Of a DNA stretch of 64,000 bases, positions 53,625 through 62,286 are shown piece after piece (the stretch's first letter is position 1; the number at the start of each line of letters is the position of its first letter). The position numbers and the translations under genes are program-made. The notes below the pieces were generated by a model. The model saw nothing but the letters and a program-made list of their open reading frames with translations. It ran no database searches and had not been told where the DNA came from. Location of the stretch: assembly GCF_001019615.1 (NCBI RefSeq), contig NZ_JNBQ01000007.1, positions 60,131 to 124,130 on the forward strand, read 5' to 3'. Source of the DNA: Cellulosimicrobium funkei. Lineage in GTDB: Bacteria; Actinomycetota; Actinomycetes; Actinomycetales; Cellulomonadaceae.

Positions 53625-53791
53625 GGACCGATCGTAGAAACCGCAGGTCACGCTCGCGCGGCGGGCAGAGCACGGTCCGGTCCCGGTCGGGTCACGGCCG
53701 TGTCTCGGCGGCATCTCGCGGTGTCGGGCGAACTGCGCGCTGGTTCCCGGACGTCGTGGCCCCTCCAGGTGGTCGACGCTAGGCTCGGAAG

Positions 53792-54142
53792 ATGCTGCAG
53801 GGGATCGGCACAGGCATGGTGGGCGTCCTCGTCGCGGTCGCGCTCACGGGGCTGCTCGTCGTCGGGATCGCGCGGTTCACCTCCGGCGCCGAGGCGCGCG
53901 CCCGCCGCGACGCGGGCGGGGGTGAGAGCGCGTCGTCGGGCATGTTCGGCGAGATCGTCGAGATCTTCCAGCCGAACCGCACGTACCTCACCGAGGAGAA
54001 GGAGCGCCAGCGCCTCGACATCGTGCAGCGCCCCGCGGAGGGCCGGCCGTTCGACGTCGACCTCGACGGCGGAGTCTTCTACGTCCCGACGGACCCGGCG
54101 GACCCGTCGCGACGCGGGCGCCCGGACGCCGAGGCGCGGTAG
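53792..54142 (+). CDS. DUF6191-type small membrane protein
   Basis: 116 residues with one N-terminal membrane helix (about 7-28) and a cytoplasmic acidic half containing MFGEIVEIFQPNRTYLTEEKERQRLDIVQRP, the pattern of the actinobacterial DUF6191 family. Function is unknown. The ATG at 53792 lies 6 bases after TAGGCT, a clear leaderless layout. It is convergent with the PLP-enzyme gene. Confidence 0.75.
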   Translation: MLQGIGTGMVGVLVAVALTGLLVVGIARFTSGAEARARRDAGGGESASSGMFGEIVEIFQPNRTYLTEEKERQRLDIVQRPAEGRPFDVDLDGGVFYVPTDPADPSRRGRPDAEAR

Positions 54143-54158
54143 CGCACGCGGGGCACGA

Positions 54159-55319
54159 TCAGCCGGCGGGTGCCCGCAGTGCCCGGTCGAGTGCCCGGTC
54201 GAGGTCCCGCCAGAGGTCCTCGACGTCCTCGATGCCCACGGAGAGCCGCAGCAGGTCCTCGGGGACCGTGAGCGACTCGGTCGCGAACCGGCGGCGACGT
54301 TCCAGGCTCGACTCCACGCCGCCGAGGCTCGTCGCGGGCACCCACAGGCGCACGGCACCGACGACGGCGTCGGCGCCCGGGGCCCCGCCACGAGGCCGGA
54401 CGCCGAGGATCGAGCCGTACCCGGTCATGAGTCGCGACGCGCGCTCGTGCCCGGGGTCCGTCGGCAGGCTCGGGTGGCGCACCTCGACGACGTCGGGGTG
54501 GTCGGCGAGGCGCCGCGCCAGCTCGGCGGCGTTCGCCTGGGCGCGCTCGACGCGCAGCGCGAGGGTGCGCAGGCCCCGCAGCGCGAGCCACACCTCGAAC
54601 GGACCGGGGATCGACCCGTGGAGCGTCCGGTAGGAGCGCAGCGTCGCGGTGAGCTCGGCCGTGCGCGCGACGGCGGCGCCGAGGACGACGTCGGAGTGCC
54701 CGGCGAGGTACTTCGTCACCGAGTGCACGACGACGTCCGCGCCGTGCGCGAGCGGCTGCTGCCCGAGGGGGGTCGCGAACGTGTTGTCCACGGCGCTGAG
54801 GACGCCGCGCTCGCGAGCGGCCGCGAGCAGCGCGGGCAGGTCGGCGACCTCGAGCATGGGGTTCGTCGGGGACTCGACGAGCAGGAGCGAGGCGCCGTCG
54901 AGCGCGGCGACGACCTGGTCGGTGTCCGCGACGTCGACCCGGACGACCTCGACGCCCGCGCGCGCGGCGAGGTCGTCGGCGAAGCCGAGCGTCACCTGGT
55001 ACGCGTGCCGGGGCAGCACGACCTTGCCACCGGCGGGCACGAGCGAGAAGACCGCCGCGATCGCCGCCATCCCGGACCCGAAGGCCACGCCGGGGTGCTC
55101 GCCGCCCTCGAGCGCGGCGAGAGCCTCCTCGAACGGGTGCCACGTCTCGGTGTCCATCCGCGTGTACAGGAGCTCACCAGGCTGCTGTACGCCTTGCGAG
55201 ACGTACGTCGACGAGAGCACGATCGGCGGGTTCACGGGCGCGCCCTGCGCCCGCTCGGGACGCCCTGCGGCGACGACGACGGTCGCGGGGGAGAGGGCGG
55301 GGACGTGCGGGTCGCTCAT
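54159..55319 (-). CDS. Trans-sulfuration-type PLP enzyme (cystathionine gamma-synthase/lyase family)
   Basis: 386-residue fold-type I PLP enzyme. Family marks are NPPIVLSSTYVSQG, YTRMDTETWHPFEEALAALEGG, VAFGSGMAAIAAVFSLVPAGGKVVL, SPTNPMLEVADL, the PLP aspartate and lysine regions AVDNTFATPLGQQPLAHGADVVVHSVTKYLAGHSDVVLGA, and VGIEDVEDLWRDLDRAL at the end. It may make or break cystathionine or act on methionine; the exact reaction is not decidable. The ATG at 55319 lies 6 bases after TACGCT, so it is probably leaderless. A hairpin at 55395-55415 separates it from the upstream dehydrogenase. Confidence 0.9.
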   Translation of the reverse strand: MSDPHVPALSPATVVVAAGRPERAQGAPVNPPIVLSSTYVSQGVQQPGELLYTRMDTETWHPFEEALAALEGGEHPGVAFGSGMAAIAAVFSLVPAGGKVVLPRHAYQVTLGFADDLAARAGVEVVRVDVADTDQVVAALDGASLLLVESPTNPMLEVADLPALLAAARERGVLSAVDNTFATPLGQQPLAHGADVVVHSVTKYLAGHSDVVLGAAVARTAELTATLRSYRTLHGSIPGPFEVWLALRGLRTLALRVERAQANAAELARRLADHPDVVEVRHPSLPTDPGHERASRLMTGYGSILGVRPRGGAPGADAVVGAVRLWVPATSLGGVESSLERRRRFATESLTVPEDLLRLSVGIEDVEDLWRDLDRALDRALRAPAG

Positions 55320-55394
55320 GGCGGCAGCGTACGCCCGGTCGCCCGACACGTGCCCCGAACAACCACCCCCTGACCACCGACCAGGCGGTCGCGG

Positions 55395-55415
55395 CCGGAC
55401 GAGCAGGTCGTCCGG
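55395..55415 (-). terminator. Hairpin after the acyl-CoA dehydrogenase gene
   Basis: A perfect 8-bp stem CCGGACGA/TCGTCCGG with loop GCAGG, 56 bases past the stop. Confidence 0.5.
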
Positions 55416-55470
55416 GTTCGTCGTACCGCCAGGACGAGCCAGGACCACCTGTCCGGCGCTCGGCGGTCCG

Positions 55471-56661
55471 TCAGTCGAGCGGGCCGAGGAGCGACTGCGC
55501 GACCGTGGAGTGCGCGGACTCGTCGTCGGACGGGTGGAAGATCCCGGCGAGCACGTCGCGGTAGAGGCGGCCGAGCTCGTTCCCGGCGAAGTAGGAGGAC
55601 CCACCGGCGACGCGCACCATCTGGTCGACGACCGTCTTCGCCGTCTCCGTGGCGCGCACCTTGAGCCCCGCGGTCGCGCGGAACCAGCCGGCGCCGCGGT
55701 CGACGAGCGCGTCGAGCTCGCCCGCGACGGTGTCGATCTGCGGCCAGACCGCGTCGAGCGCGAGCGCGGCGTCCGCGAGGCGCCAGCGGATGTCCGGGTC
55801 CTGCGCGAGCGACGCGCCGTCGTTCTTCATCGACGTGCGGCGGCGCGCCGCGGCGACGCCGAGCTCGAGCGCGCGCTCCGCGATCCCGGTGTAGACGGAC
55901 GCGAGGAGGGTCTCGAACGTCGTGAAGATCCCCACGACGAGCGGGTCGAGCGTGGGGCCGGGCGCGAGCCGCCGGACGACGCGGTCGGCAGGCGCGTGGG
56001 CGCCGTCGAGCACCGTGGACCGGGACTGCGAGGCCCGCATGCCCATCGTGTCCCAGTCGTCGAGCACCTCGACCCCGGCGTCCCGGGGGACGAACGCGTG
56101 CACGAGGCGCGGGGCGTCGTCGGACACCGTGTCGAGCCCGAGGACGCCGAGGCGCGTCCACGCGGGCGAGTTGGACGTGAAGATCTTGCGACCGTGGAAC
56201 GTGTAACCGCCCGTGCCGTCCGGTCGCGCCTCCGTGCGGGACCCGAGCAGGACCAGGTCGTTGCCGCCCTCGGAGTACCCGAAGCCGAACACCTCGCCGC
56301 GACCGGCCTCCTCGAGCAGCCAGTCGAGCGAGGCGTCGCCGCGCTCGTGCAGGTAGCGCGCGACGCCGGTCCACACGTGGTGCATGTTCACGGCGAGGGC
56401 CGTCGCGGGCGCCGCGCCCGCGAGCCGCGCCTGCTCGTGCGCGACCTCGCGCAGGCCGAGCCCGGCGCCGCCGAACGCCGTGGGCACGAGCGCGCGCAGG
56501 TACCCCGCCTCGGTCAGGGCGGCGAGGTCCTCGTCGAAGAACGCGTTGTCGCGGTCGTAGCCCGCCGCGCGGCCGCGGACGGCGTCAAGCAGGTCGTCGG
56601 TGAGGAGGGTGCGCCGCTCCGGGAACGGCGGAGCAAAGGGTGCAGCGACGGGCGTGGGCAT
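55471..56661 (-). CDS. Acyl-CoA dehydrogenase-family flavoprotein
   Basis: 396 residues. The N-terminal helical domain (DLLDAVRGRAAGYDRDNAFFDEDLAALTEAGYLRALVPTAFGGAGLGLREVAHEQARLAG), the central beta domain (FGFGYSEGGNDL, FHGRKIFTSNSPAWT, DWDTMGMRASQSRSTVL) and the C-terminal four-helix domain (RATAGLKVRATETAKTVVDQMVRVAGGSSYFAGNELGRLYRDVLAG) are complete. The ending with GGSSYFAGNELGRLYRD points to the DszC/monooxygenase-like branch rather than classical beta-oxidation. GAAGGCAGG precedes the ATG at 56661. A hairpin separates it from the upstream CNNM gene. Confidence 0.9.
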   Translation of the reverse strand: MPTPVAAPFAPPFPERRTLLTDDLLDAVRGRAAGYDRDNAFFDEDLAALTEAGYLRALVPTAFGGAGLGLREVAHEQARLAGAAPATALAVNMHHVWTGVARYLHERGDASLDWLLEEAGRGEVFGFGYSEGGNDLVLLGSRTEARPDGTGGYTFHGRKIFTSNSPAWTRLGVLGLDTVSDDAPRLVHAFVPRDAGVEVLDDWDTMGMRASQSRSTVLDGAHAPADRVVRRLAPGPTLDPLVVGIFTTFETLLASVYTGIAERALELGVAAARRRTSMKNDGASLAQDPDIRWRLADAALALDAVWPQIDTVAGELDALVDRGAGWFRATAGLKVRATETAKTVVDQMVRVAGGSSYFAGNELGRLYRDVLAGIFHPSDDESAHSTVAQSLLGPLD

Positions 56662-56697
56662 GGCCTGCCTTCGGTCGGGGCGGACGGCGAGAGGCCC

Positions 56698-56715
56698 CGG
56701 CGACGTGCGTCGCCG
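56698..56715 (-). terminator. Hairpin after the CNNM gene pair
   Basis: CGGCGACG and CGTCGCCG pair around TG, with GAGG/CCTC further out, 44 bases past the stop at 56759. Confidence 0.45.
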
Positions 56716-56758
56716 AGGCCCCTCCACCGTACGCCGGGCCTGTCGGCCGGCGAGCCGG

Positions 56759-57790
56759 TCAGCCGACGAGCACCGGCGCGGGCTCGTCCGGGGACGGCAG
56801 GATGCGGCGCAGCACGTCGGCGAGCGTCACGACGCCGACGAACCGCTCGCCGTCCATGACGATCGCGAGCTGCTCGCTCGACTCGCGCATGCGCGCGAGC
56901 GCGGCGTGCACGGTCGTCCCCGACGCGAGCACGAACCCGGGGCGCGCGAGCTCCCCGGCGGGCCGGTCGTCGGGCTCCAGGAGCGTGTCGCGCACGTGCA
57001 CGACCTTCGGGACGACGCTCCCGTTCTGGACGAGGATGCGCAGGTGCCCCGACCGGGCCGACGCGGCCCGCACGTCCGCGGCCGTGGCCGTCGCGGGGAC
57101 CGACGTCGGCCGGCCCTCGGTCGGCACGAGCGCATCGACCGTGAGGGTCTCGAGCTCGATGACGCCCGAGATCTGCACGCGGTACGACGCCTCGAGCGCG
57201 CCGACGTTCGCCGAGTGCTCGACGAGGTGCCGCAGGGTCGCGGCGTCCTGCCCGCCGCCCTCGACGTTCTCGACCGGCTCGACGCCCACGGCGCGCACGC
57301 AGCGGTTCGCGAGCGCGTTGAGCCAGCGCAGCAGCGGGCGGAACGCCCACATGAACCCGCGCATCGGGAGCGCCAGCAGGGTGGCCGAGCGCTCCGGGTG
57401 GGCGATCGCCCACGACTTCGGCGCCATCTCGCCGATGACGAGGTGCAGGAACGTCACGACGATCAGGGCGAGCACGAAGCCCGCGACGTCGGCGGCCCAG
57501 AGGGGCGCGCCCCACGTCTCGAAGACGGGCGTGAGCCAGTGGTGCACGGCCGGCTTGGTGATGGCGCCGAGCGCGAGCGTGCAGGCCGTGATGCCGAGCT
57601 GCGCGCCCGCCATGAGGAGCGTGAGCTCGTTCGAGCTGCGCAGCGCGGCGCGCGCCGCGCGGCTCGTCGGTGCGGCGTCCTCGAGCCGGTGCCGCTTGGC
57701 GCCGAGGAGCGCGAACTCCACGGCGACGAAGAACGCGCTGAGCGCGATGATCGCGACGGTCGCCACGACGACGACCCAGGGGTTGCTCAT
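56759..57790 (-). CDS. CNNM/CBS-domain membrane protein (2 of 3)
   Basis: 343 residues. DUF21 membrane domain (about 1-190: VVATVAIIALSAFFVAVEFALLGAKRHRLED, LHLVIGEMAPKSWAIAHPERSA) plus CBS pair (about 210-343; VRAASARSGHLRILVQNG, LAIVMDGERFVGVVTLADVLRRILP). The C-terminal CorC_HlyC domain present in its neighbour is missing, so it is a shorter paralogue. The ATG at 57790 overlaps the stop of the upstream paralogue by 4 bases (ATGA), so the two are made together and may form a heterodimer. Confidence 0.9.
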   Translation of the reverse strand: MSNPWVVVVATVAIIALSAFFVAVEFALLGAKRHRLEDAAPTSRAARAALRSSNELTLLMAGAQLGITACTLALGAITKPAVHHWLTPVFETWGAPLWAADVAGFVLALIVVTFLHLVIGEMAPKSWAIAHPERSATLLALPMRGFMWAFRPLLRWLNALANRCVRAVGVEPVENVEGGGQDAATLRHLVEHSANVGALEASYRVQISGVIELETLTVDALVPTEGRPTSVPATATAADVRAASARSGHLRILVQNGSVVPKVVHVRDTLLEPDDRPAGELARPGFVLASGTTVHAALARMRESSEQLAIVMDGERFVGVVTLADVLRRILPSPDEPAPVLVG

Positions 57791-59217
57791 CGGGTCTCCT
57801 CCGCTGCGTCCGTCGGGCGGGCAGCCTCGTGCGTGGTGGGGTGTGCGTCGTCGGCGGCGCGGGCGTCGCCCCGCTGCTCGACGAGCCGGACGCGCACGAG
57901 GCGCGGCACGTGCCGCTCGACCGACAGGACGTCGACGACGAGCGTGCGGTGCACCGGCTCGTCGTGGACGAGGTCGGCGGGGTCGTCCGGGAGCGGGACC
58001 TCGATCGTGTCGCCCGCGCGCGGCAGGGCGCCGTGCTGGGCGATGAGGAGCCCGGAGACCGTCTCGTGGTCGCCGCGGGGCAGGTCGTGCCCGAGGGCGC
58101 GCTCCGCCTCGTCGACGTGGACGTCGCCGCCCATGACCCACACGCCGTCGTCCTCGGCCGTGACCGTGACGGGCTGCTCCGGGTCGTGCTCGTCGGTGAT
58201 CTCGCCCACGAGCTCCTCGGCGAGGTCCTCGACCGTGAGCACGCCGGTGAAGCCGCCGTACTCGTCGATGACGCACGCGAGCTGGTTGCGCGTGGAGTTG
58301 AGCTGCCCGAGCGCGTCGGGCAGCGTCATGGTCGTCGGCAGCACGACGGCCGGACGCATGAGATCGGTGACGGGCGCGTCGTCGGGCAGAGCGGTCGCGA
58401 GGACGTCGGCGAGCTGGACGACGCCGAGCGGCTGGTCCGTCGCGTCGACGACCGGGTAGCGCGTGTGCGCGCGGGCCATGAGCTCGCGCACCTCGGCCAC
58501 GGTCGCCTCGGGTCGGACCGTGCCGACGCGCGAGCGGGGGATCATCGCGTGCTCGACGTCGCGCTGGGGGAAGTCGAGGATGCGGTCGAGGAGCACGGAC
58601 AGCTCGTCGGGCAGGTCGCCGCTCTCGCGCGAGTCCGCCACGATGTGCTCGAGGTCGCGCGCGGTCGCGGTGTTGTCGACGTCGTGGACGGGCTCGATCT
58701 TCAGCAGGCGCAGAAGGGCGTTGGACGCCTTGTCGAACACCGCGATGAGCCAGCCGAACACCGTGAGGTACGCGGTCGTGGAGCGCGCCAGGCCCTTCGC
58801 GAGCGGCTCGGGCCGCGCGATGGCGAGGTTCTTGGGGAACAGCTCGCCGAAGAGCATCTGGATGATCGTCGACAGCACGAGGGCGAGGACGGTGCCCACC
58901 GCCACGCCGACGCCCGTGGGGACGCCGACTCCGCCGAGCATCGTGCCCAGCGACTCACCGATCAAGGGTTCGGCCACGTAGCCGACGAGCAGGCCCGTCA
59001 CGGTGATCCCGAGCTGGGCCCCGGACAGGACGAAGGAGGTGCGCCGGGTGACGGCGAGCGCGCGCCGGGCCGACTCGTCGCCGGCCTCCGCCTTGGCCCC
59101 CAGGCGGGAGCGGTCGACGGTCATGTAGGCGAACTCCTGGGCGACGAAGTAGGCCGTCGCCGCCGTGATCGCGAGAACCACGAGGAGCCCGAGCAGGAGG
59201 GAGAGGAAGGTCGTCAT
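57787..59217 (-). CDS. CNNM/HlyC-CorC family membrane protein with CBS domains (3 of 3)
   Basis: 476 residues. DUF21 membrane domain (about 1-200: ITAATAYFVAQEFAYMTVDRSRLGAKAEAG, MLFGELFPKNLAIARPEPLA), CBS pair (about 220-350; MIPRSRVGTVRPEATVAEV, LACVIDEYGGFTGVLTVEDLAEELVGEITDEHD), CorC_HlyC domain (about 365-450) and an acidic tail. It probably transports magnesium or other divalent ions. No strong ribosome site precedes the ATG. It is the first gene of a two-gene unit with the shorter paralogue. Confidence 0.9.
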   Translation of the reverse strand: MTTFLSLLLGLLVVLAITAATAYFVAQEFAYMTVDRSRLGAKAEAGDESARRALAVTRRTSFVLSGAQLGITVTGLLVGYVAEPLIGESLGTMLGGVGVPTGVGVAVGTVLALVLSTIIQMLFGELFPKNLAIARPEPLAKGLARSTTAYLTVFGWLIAVFDKASNALLRLLKIEPVHDVDNTATARDLEHIVADSRESGDLPDELSVLLDRILDFPQRDVEHAMIPRSRVGTVRPEATVAEVRELMARAHTRYPVVDATDQPLGVVQLADVLATALPDDAPVTDLMRPAVVLPTTMTLPDALGQLNSTRNQLACVIDEYGGFTGVLTVEDLAEELVGEITDEHDPEQPVTVTAEDDGVWVMGGDVHVDEAERALGHDLPRGDHETVSGLLIAQHGALPRAGDTIEVPLPDDPADLVHDEPVHRTLVVDVLSVERHVPRLVRVRLVEQRGDARAADDAHPTTHEAARPTDAAEETR

Positions 59218-59425
59218 CGTGCCCGCACCGCCCTCCGGTCGTCGGGGACGCGTTCGCGCGTCCGCTCGCTGCCGGGGCCGGTGCGGCCGGGACTATGGTC
59301 GGGGTCGTCGGCCGCGGGGGCCTCGAGAGTCGTGTCTTCCACGGCACTCCCAACGCGGAACGTCCCCGGATCGTTCCCGGGGGTGCGTCGGGCGCGCGAG
59401 CAGGCGTCCGGTAGGGTCGTCCGCG

Positions 59426-60595
59426 ATGTCCAGCCAGAGCCCCGACCGGTCCGTGCCGTCCACCGACGAGCACCCCACCGGCGCGCCCCGCAAGCCCCGC
59501 GTCCTCGTGCTGTTCGGGGGCCGCTCGGGCGAGCACGCCATCTCCGCCGCGACCGCCGCGGGCGTCCTGCGCGCGATCGACCGGTCGCGCTACGACGTGG
59601 TCCCCGTCGGGATCACGCCGACGGGGGAGTGGGTCCTCGCGGCCGACGAGCCCGCGCGCTGGGAGATCACGGAGGGGCGCCTGCCGCAGGTCGAGCCGAC
59701 CGGCGAGGAGGTCATCCTGCCGCTGTCGACCGGGCGCCGGGAGCTGCGCGTCCTCACCCCGGGCGACGTCCCGCGCGTGCTCGGCGAGGTGGACGTCGTC
59801 TTCCCGCTGCTGCACGGCCCCTACGGCGAGGACGGCACGCTCCAGGGCATGCTCGAGCTCGCCGACGTCCGCTACGTCGGCGCGGGCGTCCTGGCGTCCG
59901 CCGTCGGCATGGACAAGCACTTCATGAAGCTCGTGCTCGCGGGCGAGGGGCTGCCCGTCTCCCCGTACACCGTGATCCGCCCGGGCGCGTTCGAGCGCGA
60001 CCCGGAGGCGTGGACGCAGACCGTCGCGGCCCTCGGCCTGCCGGTGTTCGTCAAGCCTGCGCGTGCCGGGTCGAGCCTCGGCATCTCCAAGGTCGACGAC
60101 CTCGCGGACCTGCCCGCCGCGATCGCCGCCGCGCAGGAGCACGACCCCAAGGTGATCGTCGAGGCGGGCGTCGTCGGCCGCGAGATCGAGTGCGCCGTCC
60201 TCGGGGGCCGCGGGGGCGCGCGTCCGCGTGCGTCGCTGCCGGGCGAGATCGTCGTGACGGGCGAGGCGCACGACTTCTACGACTTCGAGGCCAAGTACCT
60301 CGACGAGGCCGGGGTCGAGCTGTCGTGCCCGGCCGACCTGCCCGAGCACCTCGTCGAGCGGGTGCGCGAGATCGCGGTCCGCACGTTCGAGGCGGTCGGC
60401 GCCGAGGGCCTCTCGCGCGTCGACGTCTTCGTCACGCCCGACGAGCAGGTCGTCGTCAACGAGATCAACACGATGCCCGGCTTCACGCCGTTCTCGATGT
60501 ACCCGCGCATGTGGGAGAAGTCAGGGCTGAGCTACCCCGAGCTCATCGACGAGCTCGTCGCGCTCGCGCTCGAGCGCCCCACCGGCCTGCGCTGA
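59426..60595 (+). CDS. ddl: D-alanine--D-alanine ligase
   Basis: 389-residue ATP-grasp enzyme joining two D-Ala for peptidoglycan precursors. Features are VLVLFGGRSGEHAISAATA, VDVVFPLLHGPYGEDGTLQGMLELADVRYVGAGVLASAVGMDK, VFVKPARAGSSLGISKV, EAGVVGREIECAVLG, and NEINTMPGFTPFSMYPRMWEKSGLSY. An N-terminal tail of about 25 residues precedes the core. The ATG at 59426 lies 8 bases after TAGGGT, a leaderless layout. gpsA lies about 7 kb upstream; the two are often adjacent in related genomes, and the genes between may be inserted. Confidence 0.96.
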   Translation: MSSQSPDRSVPSTDEHPTGAPRKPRVLVLFGGRSGEHAISAATAAGVLRAIDRSRYDVVPVGITPTGEWVLAADEPARWEITEGRLPQVEPTGEEVILPLSTGRRELRVLTPGDVPRVLGEVDVVFPLLHGPYGEDGTLQGMLELADVRYVGAGVLASAVGMDKHFMKLVLAGEGLPVSPYTVIRPGAFERDPEAWTQTVAALGLPVFVKPARAGSSLGISKVDDLADLPAAIAAAQEHDPKVIVEAGVVGREIECAVLGGRGGARPRASLPGEIVVTGEAHDFYDFEAKYLDEAGVELSCPADLPEHLVERVREIAVRTFEAVGAEGLSRVDVFVTPDEQVVVNEINTMPGFTPFSMYPRMWEKSGLSYPELIDELVALALERPTGLR

Positions 60596-60613
60596 CCCGC
60601 TGACCCGGCCGGC

Positions 60614-61168
60614 TCAGCCCGCGTCGGCGGCGCCGACGCACGCGCGCGTCTGCGGGACCTCCATGACGGCGCGACCCAGGTCCGAGATGAACGCCGTCGA
60701 GTGGCCCTCGGTCACGGCCGGCGGCACGACGACCTGGACCGCGGGGTCGCGACCGTAGGTCGTGAACGTCCACGTGCCCTGGTCCTCGACCACGAGCCAG
60801 TCCACGGTGCCGCCCTCGGACTCGACGCTCTGGCACGTCGTCGTCGTGGGCCCGGGGACCTCGACGCCGCACCGCAGCGTCACCGCGGCGCCCGGCTCGC
60901 CCCAGGCCGCGGTGGCCTGGCTCGTCGTGCCGACCTTCGCCAGGTCCTCGCCGAGGGTCTCCGGCAGCGCGAGCACGACGTCCGCGCACAGCGGGTTCTG
61001 GGCGTCGTCCGCCACCGGGACGCCGATGCGCGGCGCGCACGCGGCGGTCGCCGCGACGACGCCGAGCAGCGCCGGCACCGCGAGGGCCCGGGCGAGGGGG
61101 CGCGGACGGCGGGGCCGGGGCGCACCGGGGTGGGTGGACGGCGAGGCGGGAGGGACGGCGTCGAGCAC
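60614..61168 (-). CDS. DUF3515 lipoprotein-like protein
   Basis: 184 residues. A Pro/Arg-rich N-terminus and a hydrophobic segment end at AATAAC, a likely lipobox cysteine. The outer domain (about 48-184) carries the DUF3515 pattern LCADVVLALPETL, WGEPGAAVTLRCGVEVPGPTT and WTFTTYGRDPAVQVVVPP. Function is unknown; the position between ddl and thiL is typical of the family in actinobacteria. The GTG at 61168 lies 6 bases after TACGGT, so it is probably leaderless. Confidence 0.85.
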   Translation of the reverse strand: MLDAVPPASPSTHPGAPRPRRPRPLARALAVPALLGVVAATAACAPRIGVPVADDAQNPLCADVVLALPETLGEDLAKVGTTSQATAAWGEPGAAVTLRCGVEVPGPTTTTCQSVESEGGTVDWLVVEDQGTWTFTTYGRDPAVQVVVPPAVTEGHSTAFISDLGRAVMEVPQTRACVGAADAG

Positions 61169-61232
61169 GCGACCACCGTAGCGGCCCGCGGAGGGTGCCC
61201 GTGACCGCCCGGGCGGCGACTAGGGTGGCCGC

Positions 61233-62277
61233 GTGAGCGAGACGCCCCTGCTGGTCCGCGACGTGCCCGAGGAGGCGCTCCTCGCCCGGATCTTCCCCCT
61301 GCTGCCCACCGCGCCGACCACCCTCGTCGGGCCGGGGGACGACTGCGCCGTCGTCGCGGCGCCCGACGGCCGCTACGTCGTGTCGACCGACGTCCTCGTC
61401 GAGGACCGGCACTTCCGCCGGCGCTGGTCGTCGGGGTACGACGTCGGGTGGCGGGCCGCGGTGCAGAACCTCGCCGACGTCGTGTCCATGGGCGCGCGCC
61501 CCGCGGCGCTCGTCGTGTCGCTCGTCATGCCCGGCGACCTGCCCGTCGACTGGGTCACCGGCCTGGCGCGGGGGCTCGCCGACGCGTGCAGGCCGCTCGG
61601 GGCCGCGGTGGTCGGCGGGGACCTGTCGGGGGGGCGAGCAGGTCGTCGTCGCGGTCACGGTCCACGGGGACCTCGAGGGCCGCGCCCCCGTGCTGCGCTC
61701 CGGCGCCCGGCCGGGCGACGTCGTCGCCCTCGCGGGGAGCCTGGGCCGGTCAGCGGCGGGTCTCGCGCTGCTCGACGCCGACCGGGCGGACCTCGACGAC
61801 GCGCTCGTCGTCGCGCACCTGCGTCCCGACCCTCCGCTCGCCGCGGGTCCCGCGGCCGCCGACGCCGGCGCGACCGCGATGATGGACGTGTCCGACGGGC
61901 TGCTGCGGGACGCGGGCCGGATGGCGCGGGCGAGCGGCGTCGTCGTGGACCTCGAGCTCGCCGCCCTGACGACGGACCGCGACCGGCTGCGCGCGGCGGC
62001 GGCCGCGCTCGACGGCGCGAGCGGGCACGGCGCGAGCGGGCACGGCGCTAGCGGGGACGGCGACGCCGGGGCAGACGTCGCCGACCGTGCCGAGGGCTGG
62101 GTGCTGTCGGGAGGCGAGGACCACGCGCTGCTCGCGACGTTCCCCGCCGACGCCGACCTGCCCGACGGCTTCCGGGCGATCGGCAGGGTGCGCACCGTGG
62201 ACGGCGACGGCGCCGGGGTACGGGTCGACGGCCGCCTCGCGCACCGCGCGACCGGGTGGGACCACTTCCGCGCGTGA
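61233..62277 (+). pseudogene. thiL: Thiamine-monophosphate kinase gene with frameshift at a 7-G run
   Basis: The N-terminal half reads in one frame (VGPGDDCAVVAAPDGRYVVSTDVLVEDRHF, NLADVVSMGARPAALVVSL, AAVVGGDLSGG) and the C-terminal half in the +1 frame (VALAGSLGRSAAGLALLDA, AMMDVSDGLLRDAGRMARASGVVVDLE, EGWVLSGGEDHALLATFP). The break is at seven G at 61628-61634; six would give the continuous SGGEQVVVAVTV. Together they make a normal ThiL of about 347 residues that phosphorylates thiamine monophosphate to thiamine diphosphate. The GTG at 61233 lies 6 bases after TAGGGT. Either a sequencing error or a real, possibly slippage-tolerant, mutation. Confidence 0.85.
62014..62058 (+). repeat. In-frame 15-bp triple repeat in thiL
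   Basis: GGCGCGAGCGGGCAC occurs twice in tandem and a third time with two changes, encoding GASGH-GASGH-GASGD in a loop region. Confidence 0.8.
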
Positions 62278-62286
62278 GCGCGGCGG

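Noticed and set aside
55320..55400. Cysteine leader peptide or SAM riboswitch before the PLP enzyme
   Set aside because: The short frame ending in the start codon has only one Cys, and no SAM-riboswitch fold could be traced; the gene appears leaderless.
61150..61232. TPP riboswitch before thiL
   Set aside because: No CUGAGA core or other TPP motif, and the promoter leaves no leader.
61620..61640. Programmed frameshifting in thiL
   Set aside because: Seven G could slip, but no stimulatory ribosome site or hairpin at the right distance was seen, and homologues are normally unbroken. Sequencing error or mutation is simpler.
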